In this document: positions 7,382 through 15,276 of the stretch, piece after piece
Layout: each line of letters begins with the position of its first letter
Position numbering within the stretch: the first letter of the stretch is position 1
NCBI GenBank assembly: GCA_002293525.1
Contig: DBDJ01000039.1
Coordinates: 32,063 to 96,062, forward strand
From: Lachnospiraceae bacterium UBA935
GTDB taxonomy: Bacteria; Bacillota; Clostridia; Lachnospirales; Lachnospiraceae
Direction: 5' to 3'
Length of the DNA stretch: 64,000 nt
Made by a program: the position numbers and the translations under genes
The notes under the pieces: generated by a model
The model's database searches: none
Told to the model about the DNA's origin: nothing
Seen by the model: the letters and a program-made list of their open reading frames with translations, nothing else

Positions 7382-8683
7382 CTACCACTTCCCCGTCCGG
7401 ATCGTTACGATGATCACGCCGTCGGGCAGCTTCAGGACTCTTTCCATCTCCAGCATTATCTCCGTGATCTCGTCGCGAGGTGTCTCGCTGGTGATGATAT
7501 GCCTCACTTCCTTTTTCTCCTCTGCCACTGATTCTTCTTCGGGTCTGAATGTCTTTTCGTATTGAGTATTTTCGCCATTTTCCGTGATTTCGACCGGGTG
7601 AGTTTCGGGTGCGTTCTCTACGTCTGCTGCCGGCTGCCCTTCTGATACGGGTGGTGTTTCCATATCTGCCGGGATTACTTCCGGATAATCATATATTTCT
7701 TTCTGGCCTAGAAGCGGCGGTTCTTCTTTTTGCGGTTCTGGCTCCGGTGTTTTTGCTTTGGTTACTTTGCTCTGTTTCCGCTGGACTGGCTTCTTTTCTT
7801 CCTGCCTCGGTTGCACCGGTGCAACTTCTGTCTTTGATGGCTTTTGGGGTTCCGATTCCGGATATTTTTCACCGAATGTTTTTTCCCAGCACTCTCTGGC
7901 AGTCCGACAAGTAGCATCGCTTATTTCCCATAGCATCATGACTATGTCGCCCCATCCATACACCTCTTTCTCTTCCGTCCGAACGTTGATTAATTTAATA
8001 TCGTTTTCCAATCCTTTTATACATATCATCAGTCGGCCGATCCCTTTGACGCGGACGCTATGAATCGCTTCACCTTGAGGGGCTAATGTGTCAAGTATTT
8101 TCTGCTTTACCTGGGCGGCTAGTTCTGGTTTCGTCCCTATTTCCCATATTTCTTTGAAAAAGTCAGGTTGATCGTGAAGGAGCTGGTAAAGGGCTTTTGA
8201 CATGTTGCTTTCGTGTTCCCTGGCCTGTGGCTCTCCTTCCAACATGACTTCGATGTCAGAGACAGCCCTTTCGGCGTCAACTTCCTCTTTGATTTCCAGA
8301 ATCTCTGCCTTGCTGAAGGTCGGAGAAATTTCTTCATTCAACACTGTTGGAAGTCGCAGCATAAGGGCAAGCTTTGCATAGCCGAAGCCCTTGTACTGGC
8401 TGTCCAGTTCCGCCGAATAGCCGCTGATCGAAAACTGATCGTTGATGTTAGTGAAGCGGGAAACTTGAGTTTTGTCCAGATTGTATTCGCCCTCTGCAAA
8501 TTCGGTCACCGTGGCATATCCGGATCCGGAAAGGATGTCCGTGTCGCGGGCCAGCTTGAGCAGATAGCCGATTTTTACAAAACCTTCTGCGGATCTCTGC
8601 AATTCTGAATCTACTGCTGCCTTATAGTCCTGATAGGATTTGTATATGTTCATTTTTATGACTTCTCCTGTTACTTTTTCCAT
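7382..8683 (-). CDS. Phage protein of unknown function (DUF3102-like N-terminus)
   Basis: 433 residues. Residues 10-150 form a helical domain (KIGYLLKLARDTDILSGSGY and following) reminiscent of DUF3102/ParB-helper-like proteins of Gram-positive phages and plasmids. The middle is Pro/Glu/Lys-rich low complexity and the last 60 residues are mixed. It sits right after the PcfJ-like gene (8-bp gap) with a GGAGGG site. A palindrome that recurs in the prophage (7811-7824) lies inside the linker coding region. Function unknown. Confidence 0.75.
   Translation of the reverse strand: MEKVTGEVIKMNIYKSYQDYKAAVDSELQRSAEGFVKIGYLLKLARDTDILSGSGYATVTEFAEGEYNLDKTQVSRFTNINDQFSISGYSAELDSQYKGFGYAKLALMLRLPTVLNEEISPTFSKAEILEIKEEVDAERAVSDIEVMLEGEPQAREHESNMSKALYQLLHDQPDFFKEIWEIGTKPELAAQVKQKILDTLAPQGEAIHSVRVKGIGRLMICIKGLENDIKLINVRTEEKEVYGWGDIVMMLWEISDATCRTARECWEKTFGEKYPESEPQKPSKTEVAPVQPRQEEKKPVQRKQSKVTKAKTPEPEPQKEEPPLLGQKEIYDYPEVIPADMETPPVSEGQPAADVENAPETHPVEITENGENTQYEKTFRPEEESVAEEKKEVRHIITSETPRDEITEIMLEMERVLKLPDGVIIVTIRTGKW
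7811..7824. repeat. Palindrome TTGCACCGGTGCAA, copy inside coding sequence
   Basis: Exact 14-bp palindrome identical to the one at 16764-16777 and close to those at 17043-17056 and 15563-15576. Here it falls in the low-complexity linker of the 433-residue protein, so it may be chance or a secondary binding site. Confidence 0.5.
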
Positions 8684-8691
8684 TCGCCCTC

Positions 8692-10818
8692 CTATATCGC
8701 CGATTCCATGAAGTCTTCCAGTAGCGCATTTAGCACTCTTATGTTATTCTTCTTTTTCAAGTCCTCTATGTTTTCTTTTCTTTTGACCGCGCTTATCCTC
8801 GCCAGATCCTTATCCTTGCTGCTCAGACGTTTTTTGACTTCTGCCTGCCATTCCTTCAGGAACGGACGGATCCGTTCTATCTCTGGTTCTTCGTCCAAAT
8901 AGCCCCGGTGCTGGCGGATCGTGCCGGACGGCTCAAACTCAATGGTATAGTACGGCATTTTTGGTTCATTCCGGCGGCGCAGAAAACATATGTACGTTTC
9001 CCTGGACAGTATCCTGTCAAAGTACCTGTCGGTCGCTCCAGCACAGTGGTGCAGGGCATTGCCATCTTCGATTATTTCTCCTAGCCTCTTCGGGACGATC
9101 ATGATATACTCTTCGTTCTGATATTCGTACTTGATCCGAATTTCCTTCAGTATCTCTTCCGCTCCCGGAAATTTCTCGCGCATTCTCTTCTCGGCTTCTG
9201 CTCGCCGCTTTTTGTCCTTTTTCATAGCCTCGGCCATTTCCTTTTTTCTTATCTCCTCCACCATCTCGTCATGCCGCCGCTTCAGTTCTCGCGGCCTGTA
9301 TACCATTTCGTCCGATGTGTCTTTCATCTGCTGGCTGGCCATGTCCAGGTAGTCTTCCCACTGGCTTATCACGGCGTGTGTCTTTTCGTTTTTATAGCTG
9401 CTGCCCTGCTGCCGGATGACGTAATTCATCACCTGTTCCGGCATCATCCTATCCAAGATGAACTGAATGTCCGAACGTTTTATCTTTTCCTTCACAAGCC
9501 ATTCCAGCGTGGCCTGTTTCAGCTTTTTCCCTGTCAAGCCACACCATTGCATCCAGGCAATAGTATTTTCACCGCCGTCACAGTCGCGGATCCTGTTGAT
9601 GATCTGGCGGTCATGTATTTTGAATACCTCCTCTATCGTGTCGCCCCTGAGGTTCAGGGGACCGACATACCCCCCCCACCAATACATGTTTTCCAGCGTG
9701 TCTTCCAGCAGCTTCCTGAAGTGTCCTTTGTAGAGATATTCCACTGTTCTTTCGACCCAAGGTTCTCTCATCGTCATGAGCTTGGCATAGTGTACTTTTT
9801 CTGATGTCTCCGACATCTGTTTGAGCAGCCTGCCCCATCTCTGGAACTCTGTGCCCCGAAGCCCTTCCTCTATGCCCCCTGGATAGAGATATACAGGGAA
9901 CGTCCGGCGGTTCGCTGGATTGTTCCTGTCGAAGAGTGCCCTCGATGAACGTCTGTCATACTGGTTGTAGAACAGTTCTCTAGTCTTCCCTCTTGGGTGC
10001 TGCCGGTACAGCACCATGCGTTCCGATTCCGACTTTGTTATACGTTTTCCTGTGCCGCTCCATTCTAAGTCAATATCAAAATGCCTGTTCACGCTCTTTT
10101 CCGTGTCTATGTTCTGGATCAGAAGACAATGGGTCTCTTTGTTGACAGATCTTACCCTTTTTTTTGCCTGTACAGTCTTGCCGCACGCCGGGCATGTGAC
10201 TACGTCGTTGTGGCGGATCTTTATGCCGCTGTCGGCGGATCGGCTACTGCATGCCGTGCAGATCCAATCTTCTGCCTGCTTGTCAAAAAACATGTACTCT
10301 GCGCCTGCTCCTGCCGTCTCAAATATCCAGCTGTCAAAATCGTCCGGAATCGCGGGCAAAGCATCCATGAATTGATTGAGTCGCAAAAGCCTTGATGTTT
10401 CGTACTGTATTCTTTTTTCTTGATTGTAGTTCGACTCAATGTCGTCTATGTCGCGGAGTTTTTCGTATTTCCTATACCCTGTCTTTATTCCTCCTAAAAA
10501 TTCCTTCGCCAGCTGGGCATCTTTTGAGGAAACGACTACCTTGTCCAGCGCACTGTACAAAGACATCCAATACGGCGATTCGCCGCTTATCATCACGGAC
10601 AGCTTTATTTTGCACCACTTTGGCTGTTCGCTTTTTTTCTCGATGTTGGTTATATATGTCTTGTAATTTCCGTTCTGATCCATGCAGTATCTGCCTATCA
10701 GGCTTCTGTTTTTCCAGAAGTCCAAGATCAGGATTTCACCCGCTCGCTGGATCGTAATCACCTCTCCTGTTTTTACCGGCTTTATCGGTTCCATTTCCGT
10801 TACTGTTATCCTTTTCAA
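8692..10818 (-). CDS. PcfJ-like protein
   Basis: 708 residues from TTG 10818. This start is preferred over an in-frame ATG at 10860 because AAGGAGG lies six bases before the TTG and the TTGA overlaps the upstream stop. The C-terminal third matches PcfJ-like proteins of conjugative plasmids and phages (LGEIIEDGNALHHCAG, followed by a YTIEF strand). Around residue 200 is a zinc ribbon made of two CxxC pairs (CTAC, CPAC). The biochemical role of PcfJ is not established; its place next to replication genes suggests a DNA-related role. The middle is highly charged. Confidence 0.85.
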   Translation of the reverse strand: MKRITVTEMEPIKPVKTGEVITIQRAGEILILDFWKNRSLIGRYCMDQNGNYKTYITNIEKKSEQPKWCKIKLSVMISGESPYWMSLYSALDKVVVSSKDAQLAKEFLGGIKTGYRKYEKLRDIDDIESNYNQEKRIQYETSRLLRLNQFMDALPAIPDDFDSWIFETAGAGAEYMFFDKQAEDWICTACSSRSADSGIKIRHNDVVTCPACGKTVQAKKRVRSVNKETHCLLIQNIDTEKSVNRHFDIDLEWSGTGKRITKSESERMVLYRQHPRGKTRELFYNQYDRRSSRALFDRNNPANRRTFPVYLYPGGIEEGLRGTEFQRWGRLLKQMSETSEKVHYAKLMTMREPWVERTVEYLYKGHFRKLLEDTLENMYWWGGYVGPLNLRGDTIEEVFKIHDRQIINRIRDCDGGENTIAWMQWCGLTGKKLKQATLEWLVKEKIKRSDIQFILDRMMPEQVMNYVIRQQGSSYKNEKTHAVISQWEDYLDMASQQMKDTSDEMVYRPRELKRRHDEMVEEIRKKEMAEAMKKDKKRRAEAEKRMREKFPGAEEILKEIRIKYEYQNEEYIMIVPKRLGEIIEDGNALHHCAGATDRYFDRILSRETYICFLRRRNEPKMPYYTIEFEPSGTIRQHRGYLDEEPEIERIRPFLKEWQAEVKKRLSSKDKDLARISAVKRKENIEDLKKKNNIRVLNALLEDFMESAI

Positions 10819-11384
10819 TCTTCCGCCTCCTTTATTTGCGAGTCGCCAAGAACATACCATGTGTCTGCTTTTATTTCCCCGGCGACCCTGAATATTTTTG
10901 CCCCGGTGAATTTTCCCGGTTCCGGCTCCCTAAGCAGACCCAGTATGCTGCCGGCCGCTCCTTTTACCCTGGGATCCATTCCTCTCGCAATGGCAATGGA
11001 CCAGCTGTTGTGCGCCTCGGCTTTTTCTGGCCTCACCTGAGCTTCCCCTTGCTTCACCCATTCCCGTTTCGGATGTTCTATCATATATTTCATTCCATAG
11101 ACGGCCATTTCGGCTATGCTCAGTTCTTTCAGCAATGTGATTTCTGTGCATGCTATTTTTGTGTCGAAAGCATCTTCGTCGATATTTCCGGCAGCTTCAA
11201 CCATGAAAAACCTGCTCTGGGAAATGCGGTAGTAGGCGAAGCAGTCAAACGGGTTTTCCGCGCAGTGAAAGCCTCCGGCAGCACATTTTGCTCTTTCCTC
11301 TCTGACGGTCTTTCCCTCTTCAAATTTGTATCCCCTGCCTAGCAAGGCTTCAAGATTTTTTGATACCCCTTTGTATGCAATCAC
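10815..11384 (-). CDS. Phage protein of unknown function (DUF7666-like)
   Basis: 189 residues. Begins MIAYKGVSKNLEALLG and has GGFHCAENPFDCFAYY, a pattern of small phage proteins that I associate with the DUF7666 group (family name from memory, unverified). No catalytic motif is clear. Its stop overlaps the TTG start of the PcfJ-like gene (TTGA), a coupling used again at 12161. Confidence 0.7.
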   Translation of the reverse strand: MIAYKGVSKNLEALLGRGYKFEEGKTVREERAKCAAGGFHCAENPFDCFAYYRISQSRFFMVEAAGNIDEDAFDTKIACTEITLLKELSIAEMAVYGMKYMIEHPKREWVKQGEAQVRPEKAEAHNSWSIAIARGMDPRVKGAAGSILGLLREPEPGKFTGAKIFRVAGEIKADTWYVLGDSQIKEAED

Positions 11385-11393
11385 GGCAACACC

Positions 11394-11873
11394 TCATTTC
11401 AAGTAGTAGTTTTCAATTATCCTTTTTACGTCTGCCCTTCCCGGTATCCCGAGATATAGCGGCGGGTTCAGTTTTGCCGCCTTTACGATGCTGTCGGCAA
11501 GACGGACTTTTTTCTCGAAAGCATGCCTGAGTATCTCTCCCATGCACAGTTCCAATTTCTTTCCTCGCTTTCTGACGGCAAGGCACAGTTCCTTGTTTTC
11601 TGCGCACTGCTGTGCGATGTATCCTTTCCAGTCTTCTGTCAGTCCAGACAGCCGCAGCACTGCTGCCTCAATATTCAGTTTTCCCACAGCGGCCATGAGC
11701 GGGTTCGACAGCTCCGGAACGTCACCGGCGATGAAGTCCGCTGCATCTTCTTTGTCTATCCCATTTTCCTCTGCTATCGTATATATGGCTTCTGTGTCGC
11801 CCTCTGCCAGCTGGGCGGATGCTGCGCGATTCAGTTCTTCAGCTGAATCAAATTCTCCAAATTTCTCAAACAT
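11394..11873 (-). CDS. Phage protein of unknown function
   Basis: 159 residues, mostly helical and acidic in the N-terminal half, basic towards the C-terminus. It ends in a segment (PPLYLGIPGRADVKRIIENY) that looks conserved. I do not recognise the family. It belongs to the same operon as the PcfJ-like gene, with 9 bp to the next ORF. Confidence 0.7.
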   Translation of the reverse strand: MFEKFGEFDSAEELNRAASAQLAEGDTEAIYTIAEENGIDKEDAADFIAGDVPELSNPLMAAVGKLNIEAAVLRLSGLTEDWKGYIAQQCAENKELCLAVRKRGKKLELCMGEILRHAFEKKVRLADSIVKAAKLNPPLYLGIPGRADVKRIIENYYLK

Positions 11874-11888
11874 GTTCTCCTCCTCCTA

Positions 11889-12164
11889 CTACCTGACCCA
11901 CGTTTCGACAATGCATGCATCGTCCTTTTCCGTCCGGGGACAGATACGCGGAAATCCTGCTGCTACTATGTCAAGCCTGATTTCTTCCAGACTCGTCCTG
12001 ATGATCATCGTGTTTGTCGGTTTTCCGGATCGGCCTTCCCATATTCTCGCTACGTAGCTCCGGGGGAAGTCAGCCGGGTGTTCGTAGACGGCTATCATCG
12101 GAATTTCCAAGTCGCTCATGTCTACGTATTTCAGGCTTCCTACTATCTTGTTCAGTGTTTTCAA
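11889..12164 (-). CDS. Small phage protein of unknown function
   Basis: 91 residues from a TTG at 12164 whose last base begins the stop of the RNase H-like gene (TTGA). AAAGGA lies eight bases before it. The reading frame extends to 12212, but that start would overlap 52 bases and lacks a ribosome binding site. Compact alpha/beta protein with PADFPRSYVARIWEG and IIRTSLEEIR blocks. No function recognised. Confidence 0.65.
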   Translation of the reverse strand: MKTLNKIVGSLKYVDMSDLEIPMIAVYEHPADFPRSYVARIWEGRSGKPTNTMIIRTSLEEIRLDIVAAGFPRICPRTEKDDACIVETWVR

Positions 12165-12622
12165 CTCCTTTTCCTTTCTTTTTTCTTTCTGTCCAACTCC
12201 CAGCGAAGCCATTCCTTGTACCCATGATGACGGTTCAAGGCTATGTCATATTCGTGCTGGCCTAGCAATTCTTCTACCGCCTGCCATTTCTGGCTGTTGG
12301 CCAGATCCTGGCCTTTGGCGTTTTTCCAGCTGGCACTTTTCCATTTCGGCAGCCATCCGTTTTCTATCGGTGCGGCCAGCTGGGCCGTGTCCGTATAGAT
12401 TATTATGTGGCACGGGCGTGTAATTCTTTTCAGCGCCTCCTCCAATGCGGTCAGGGCTGCCTGGCATTCCGTCGCGTTTTCTATGTTCTGGATGTCCATT
12501 CTGGTTTTGGGCGCCCCTGATGCCGGAAAGCCTTCCAACACATAGCCGTACCATCCGTTACGGCGGTGAGGGGCTTTTATGCTCGTGTCCAGATAGATGT
12601 TTATATTTGGTTTATCCGCCAC
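12161..12622 (-). CDS. RNase H-like phage protein
   Basis: 153 residues from GTG 12622 behind GAGAGGG. The pattern is that of RNase HI: first strand with Asp (NIYLDTS), ECQAALTALEEAL helix with Glu, IIIYTDTAQL strand with Asp, and a C-terminal QDLANSQKWQAVEELL helix. RNase HI would remove RNA from RNA/DNA hybrids, fitting a replication module. It overlaps the upstream replication gene by 11 bases. Confidence 0.8.
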   Translation of the reverse strand: MADKPNINIYLDTSIKAPHRRNGWYGYVLEGFPASGAPKTRMDIQNIENATECQAALTALEEALKRITRPCHIIIYTDTAQLAAPIENGWLPKWKSASWKNAKGQDLANSQKWQAVEELLGQHEYDIALNRHHGYKEWLRWELDRKKKERKRS

Positions 12623-13373
12623 GGTTTTTCCCTCTCTTTCTTCTTTGCTGGCCAGCGATCCTCCGCATGGAATAATGTTGGTACGGATAGTCAGTTACTG
12701 GGTTCCAGCCGTTCACAATGGATTCTTTGATGATGTAACACCCCTTCTCCGGCTTCGGATCGGCCGGCCAGCGCTTCCGGCGCATTCTCTTTCTTTCTGC
12801 GACCGGCAGTTTCAGATTCCGGCTTCTGGTGTAGGTACACCATTCAGCTTCGCTTTTTGTCTCTTTTTTGATAATGTATTCTGCTAATTTCTGATATTCC
12901 CCATCCGCATACAAGGGTATGTAATGTTTGTTTCCGTGTGTCCAAAGTTTTTTTACTAGCTGGACGGTATTTAGTCCCTGTCTGCATATATCTTCAATCA
13001 CAAGATGATGGTGGACGGCCTGTCCCCTCTTCCCGATTTCGGAAACCAGTATGTACTTAAATGCAATCCCTTCTTTCTTGAATTCTTTACGCATGGCTGA
13101 TATAAACTTTTTAACCAGCTTGCGGCCGGTCCGAAAATCCGGCCTGTCCCTCGACCGATGTGTCAGGATCAGATGCCAATCGCCTTCCACAAAATTCATC
13201 AGGATCAGGCGGCGCAGAAACTTTCCTCTATTTGTCGCATTCTGTCTGGCGATATCCTCCGGTGTCCTCTTTCTTTTTTTTTCTCTAGGAACACCTGGCG
13301 CTCCGAAATTTCCCGGGTAGTGATTTTCAATATCTATGACCGTCCCAAGGTCATATCTTTTTCTTATATACAT
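12612..13373 (-). CDS. Rolling-circle-type (HUH) replication protein
   Basis: 253 residues. The order WHLILTHRSRD (motif 1), KYILVSEIGKRGQAVHHHLV (motif 2, the HUH metal site) and YQKLAEYIIKKE (Tyr motif) matches Rep/relaxase-like HUH endonucleases found in many Clostridia phages. Such enzymes nick at an origin and stay linked to DNA through Tyr. Start ATG 13373 has AGGAGG five bases upstream. It is followed at once by the RNase H-like gene. No other replication initiator or helicase is visible in the window. Confidence 0.8.
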   Translation of the reverse strand: MYIRKRYDLGTVIDIENHYPGNFGAPGVPREKKRKRTPEDIARQNATNRGKFLRRLILMNFVEGDWHLILTHRSRDRPDFRTGRKLVKKFISAMRKEFKKEGIAFKYILVSEIGKRGQAVHHHLVIEDICRQGLNTVQLVKKLWTHGNKHYIPLYADGEYQKLAEYIIKKETKSEAEWCTYTRSRNLKLPVAERKRMRRKRWPADPKPEKGCYIIKESIVNGWNPVTDYPYQHYSMRRIAGQQRRKRGKNRGG

Positions 13374-13442
13374 AAATCCTCCTGAGTGTTAAGTTTAATA
13401 TCCTTATCAAGTCTACAAACGGTCGGAAAACCGCATTTTTTC

Positions 13443-13471
13443 TTGACTTTTTCCACTCAGAGGCGTACACT
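13443..13471 (+). promoter_or_regulatory. Sigma-A-type promoter on the plus strand
   Basis: TTGACT (13443-13448), 17-base spacer, TACACT (13466-13471). It points against the early operon and would start RNA near 13478. The spacer contains the left arm (13453-13463) of an 11-bp inverted repeat, so a repressor could block it. Confidence 0.55.
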
Positions 13472-13503
13472 ATATGTAGTAGTTGGTGTCCTCCTCTGAG
13501 TGG
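13453..13503. promoter_or_regulatory. 11-bp inverted repeat, candidate paired operator
   Basis: CCACTCAGAGG at 13453-13463 and its exact reverse complement at 13493-13503, centres 40 bp apart (about four helical turns). The left arm is inside the spacer of the plus-strand promoter, the right arm inside its transcript. On minus-strand RNA the two arms could instead pair as a stem in the leader of the replication gene. Confidence 0.55.
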
Positions 13504-13545
13504 ATATCTGGCGTAGCGGTCGTGACCCGTTACGCTATTTTTTTT
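13478..13545 (+). ncRNA. Candidate small RNA, about 68 nt
   Basis: Defined by the promoter at 13443-13471 and the terminator at 13511-13545. It has no ORF with a ribosome binding site. The 5' half is unpaired and carries CCUCCUCU (13490-13497), complementary to Shine-Dalgarno sequences, as in several Gram-positive regulatory RNAs. Transcription is inferred from sequence only. Confidence 0.45.
13511..13545 (+). terminator. Rho-independent terminator of the small RNA
   Basis: Stem 13511-13519 with 13527-13535 (9 bp, one G-U), 7-base loop, then TA and eight Ts (13538-13545). The T-run is only on the plus strand, so it terminates rightward transcription. It overlaps the last codons of the minus-strand gene 13535-13693. 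Confidence 0.7.
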
Positions 13546-13693
13546 GTCCGGCCATCTGGTTCGGTGGTGGCCTTCTGTCGCTGACAGGCCTCTTTTCTTC
13601 CGGGCCATGTATTTCCGCTATGTTCTTGCCATGAATTTTCCAGTACTCCTCAGTTCCGGCGATCAGGCCCGCCTGCTCAAATTGCATGTACAC
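13535..13693 (-). CDS. Small phage protein, 52 residues
   Basis: GTG start at 13693 with GGAGG six bases upstream; ATG at 13687 is the alternative. The peptide contains FEQAGLIAGTEEYWKIHGKN and a Pro/Arg-rich tail. The stop lies in the small-RNA terminator. The longer antisense-looking frame 13351-13608 is not used because this frame has the better start and fit. Function unknown. Confidence 0.6.
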   Translation of the reverse strand: MYMQFEQAGLIAGTEEYWKIHGKNIAEIHGPEEKRPVSDRRPPPNQMAGQKK

Positions 13694-13997
13694 GATTGTC
13701 CTCCTTTCTTTTCCTTTCGTAGCGTTGCAGATCTCCTGTGGCTATTTCGTAGCATATTGTCTCGGATGTATGGCGGACCCGGCATATTTGACGGCCCCGT
13801 AAGTCGCCACAATACTCCCATGATTCAATTATTTCTGGATATTCTCCCGGTGCGCCGCTGCGGACGTAGGTGCGGACATTGTACTCCCTGTTCAGCCGCA
13901 TACAAATTGCCCAGAACTCCTTATGGGCTTTCTTTCGCCTTTCTTCGCTTATTTGCTCAATTTCGTCATCGTCCTCATACTCCACTTTTCTTGCCAC
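13677..13997 (-). CDS. Phage protein of unknown function
   Basis: 106 residues. An acidic N-terminus (YEDDDEIEQISEERRK) is followed by a compact domain with CMRLNREYNVRTYVRSG and CRVRHTSETICYEIATGD strands. No family recognised. It overlaps both neighbours by 17-23 bases, typical for this early block. Confidence 0.7.
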   Translation of the reverse strand: MARKVEYEDDDEIEQISEERRKKAHKEFWAICMRLNREYNVRTYVRSGAPGEYPEIIESWEYCGDLRGRQICRVRHTSETICYEIATGDLQRYERKRKEDNRVHAI

Positions 13998-14124
13998 CCT
14001 CCCGGATCTTATAGTCCATTACGAACCACTGAACTGCTTGGTATGCATCCAGCCTATCGATGTTTATTTCTTTCCTTATTTTCTTTTTCAGGAATTCTTC
14101 CAGCTCTTTCGAAAAATCTTCCAT
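13975..14124 (-). CDS. Small phage protein, 49 residues
   Basis: ATG 14124 to stop 13977-13975. Highly charged helical peptide (EDFSKELEEFLKKKIRKEIN) followed by AYQAVQWFVMDYK. Start signal is weak (GGTGAAG), but the frame fits exactly between neighbours with a 23-bp overlap. Function unknown. Confidence 0.55.
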   Translation of the reverse strand: MEDFSKELEEFLKKKIRKEINIDRLDAYQAVQWFVMDYKIREGGKKSGV

Positions 14125-14128
14125 GTCT

Positions 14129-14263
14129 TCACCGCAAAATGATGTCGTTTTTTTCTTTTCTAAAGTGGCATTCTCGGCGAAAATTCGTGTTGCTGAGTAT
14201 AATGCATTTGTTTCCGTTTCTGAAGCAGCACTTCCCTTCGTTTTTACATATTGGCCCTTCCAT
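14129..14263 (-). CDS. Small Cys-rich phage protein, 44 residues
   Basis: Starts MEGPICKNEGKC at ATG 14263 after GAGGTGA. Cys residues at 6, 12, 13, 20 and 34 follow a spacing seen in many short phage zinc-binding proteins (C...C.....C...ECHFRK). The longer frame to 14329 would run into the transglycosylase gene. Function unknown. Confidence 0.65.
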   Translation of the reverse strand: MEGPICKNEGKCCFRNGNKCIILSNTNFRRECHFRKEKNDIILR

Positions 14264-14273
14264 TCTCTTCACC

Positions 14274-14777
14274 TCACTTTCCATGTTCTCTTTCAAGGGC
14301 GGATGATAATTCCAGCACCCTTTCTGCATACTCTGACAGTTTCCCTGTCCGGATCACATAGGCCTCGGCGTCCGGAAAGCCATTGTAAACCATCAGCGCT
14401 ATGCCGATGTCTCCGTACCGGTCATGCAGTTCCATCAGGTAGCCGGCGGCCATCCGCATGGACTGCTCGGGATCCAGCAGATCCGTTATGCTAAGCTTAT
14501 CCATTCGGTCCTGATGCCAACGGACATTGATCTGCATCAGGCCTACACAGCCGGAATTCTCCGCTTCCGGATTGAAACTGCTCTCTACCCAGGCTACGGC
14601 CTGTAGAATCTCTGGACAGATTCCATATTCGGCTCCGACCGTTTCTGAAATTGTGATAATTTCTTCCGGTACCGTAATTGATGTTTTTTTCTCTTCCGCA
14701 TGTACCGGCGCCATGATAGCGAATACCGCAATCGCCAGTATCGCCGTGGCAAGAAAATTGCTAATTTTGTTATGCAT
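14274..14777 (-). CDS. Secreted lytic transglycosylase (SLT domain)
   Basis: 167 residues. A classic signal peptide (MHNKISNFLATAILAIAVF, cleavage after VHA) is followed by an SLT/lysozyme-like domain with the catalytic Glu in AVAWVESSFNP, SGCVGLMQIN, and an ALMVYNG block. It would cleave peptidoglycan outside the membrane. In the early region it is far from the tail and lysis genes, so it is more likely a host-modifying or DNA-transfer-type enzyme than the phage lysin. Its first 184 bases overlap, in another frame, the end of the next upstream ORF. Confidence 0.88.
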   Translation of the reverse strand: MHNKISNFLATAILAIAVFAIMAPVHAEEKKTSITVPEEIITISETVGAEYGICPEILQAVAWVESSFNPEAENSGCVGLMQINVRWHQDRMDKLSITDLLDPEQSMRMAAGYLMELHDRYGDIGIALMVYNGFPDAEAYVIRTGKLSEYAERVLELSSALEREHGK

Positions 14778-14947
14778 TGTAAAATCTCCGTTTCGTATTG
14801 ATATGATGTGTAGCAGATCCCGGCTAAGGCGATCATTGCCAGTGCCGCATAGTAGCCGCCTCGGCCTTCAATTGCTCCGGCCATAAGATCAGTTCCGATC
14901 AGCAGGCAGATGCAGCCTGTCCCGTGTATGAATTTTTTCCATTTCAT
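14594..14947 (-). CDS. Small membrane protein overlapping the transglycosylase gene
   Basis: 117-residue frame from ATG 14947. Residues 1-62 look real: two hydrophobic segments (GTGCICLLIGTDLMAGAI and YYAALAMIALAGICYTSY). The remaining 55 residues lie over the transglycosylase signal peptide in another frame and are Arg/Lys-rich without pattern. The gene may once have ended near 14760. Its stop-free overlap of 184 bases is unusual for this genome. Confidence 0.5.
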   Translation of the reverse strand: MKWKKFIHGTGCICLLIGTDLMAGAIEGRGGYYAALAMIALAGICYTSYQYETEILQCITKLAIFLPRRYWRLRYSLSWRRYMRKRKKHQLRYRKKLSQFQKRSEPNMESVQRFYRP

Positions 14948-15276
14948 TCTACGTATGCCCTCTGTGGCGCCTGTCCTGTTTCCATCATTGCAGCACGTTC
15001 GTCCAGCTCTGTCACGATGGATGTCAGGCAGTCATGTGCGGCCTTGATATCGTAGAAAAGAATCAGCGTGGTCAAGACTTTTCTGAAGTTGCCCCTGATA
15101 TCAAAATCCCTAAGTGCTTCAATCAGGTAGTATGCCCCGTCCGACAGGTCATCAAATTGGTCTTTGTACTCTTGGTAGTACCCGTCCTCGTCACTGGCAT
15201 ATCCGTACATATCTCCGTTGTCCTGGATTTCAAACAGGTAATCAAGGATACTGTCCCTGTTCAGTGTCTGTAGCAT
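14944..15276 (-). CDS. Phage protein of unknown function, acidic
   Basis: About 110 residues from ATG 15276 (GGAAGAAATCG upstream), chosen over 15312 to limit overlap with the upstream gene to 35 bases. Very acidic and Tyr-rich middle (YGYASDEDGYYQEYKDQFDD), then helical. The stop overlaps the ATG of the membrane protein (ATGA). Function unknown. Confidence 0.65.
   Translation of the reverse strand: MLQTLNRDSILDYLFEIQDNGDMYGYASDEDGYYQEYKDQFDDLSDGAYYLIEALRDFDIRGNFRKVLTTLILFYDIKAAHDCLTSIVTELDERAAMMETGQAPQRAYVE

Noticed and set aside
13351..13608. 85-residue minus-strand ORF across the small-RNA gap
   Set aside because: It overlaps a better-supported small gene (13535-13693) in another frame, has no ribosome binding site, and its tail covers hairpins and the rep leader.
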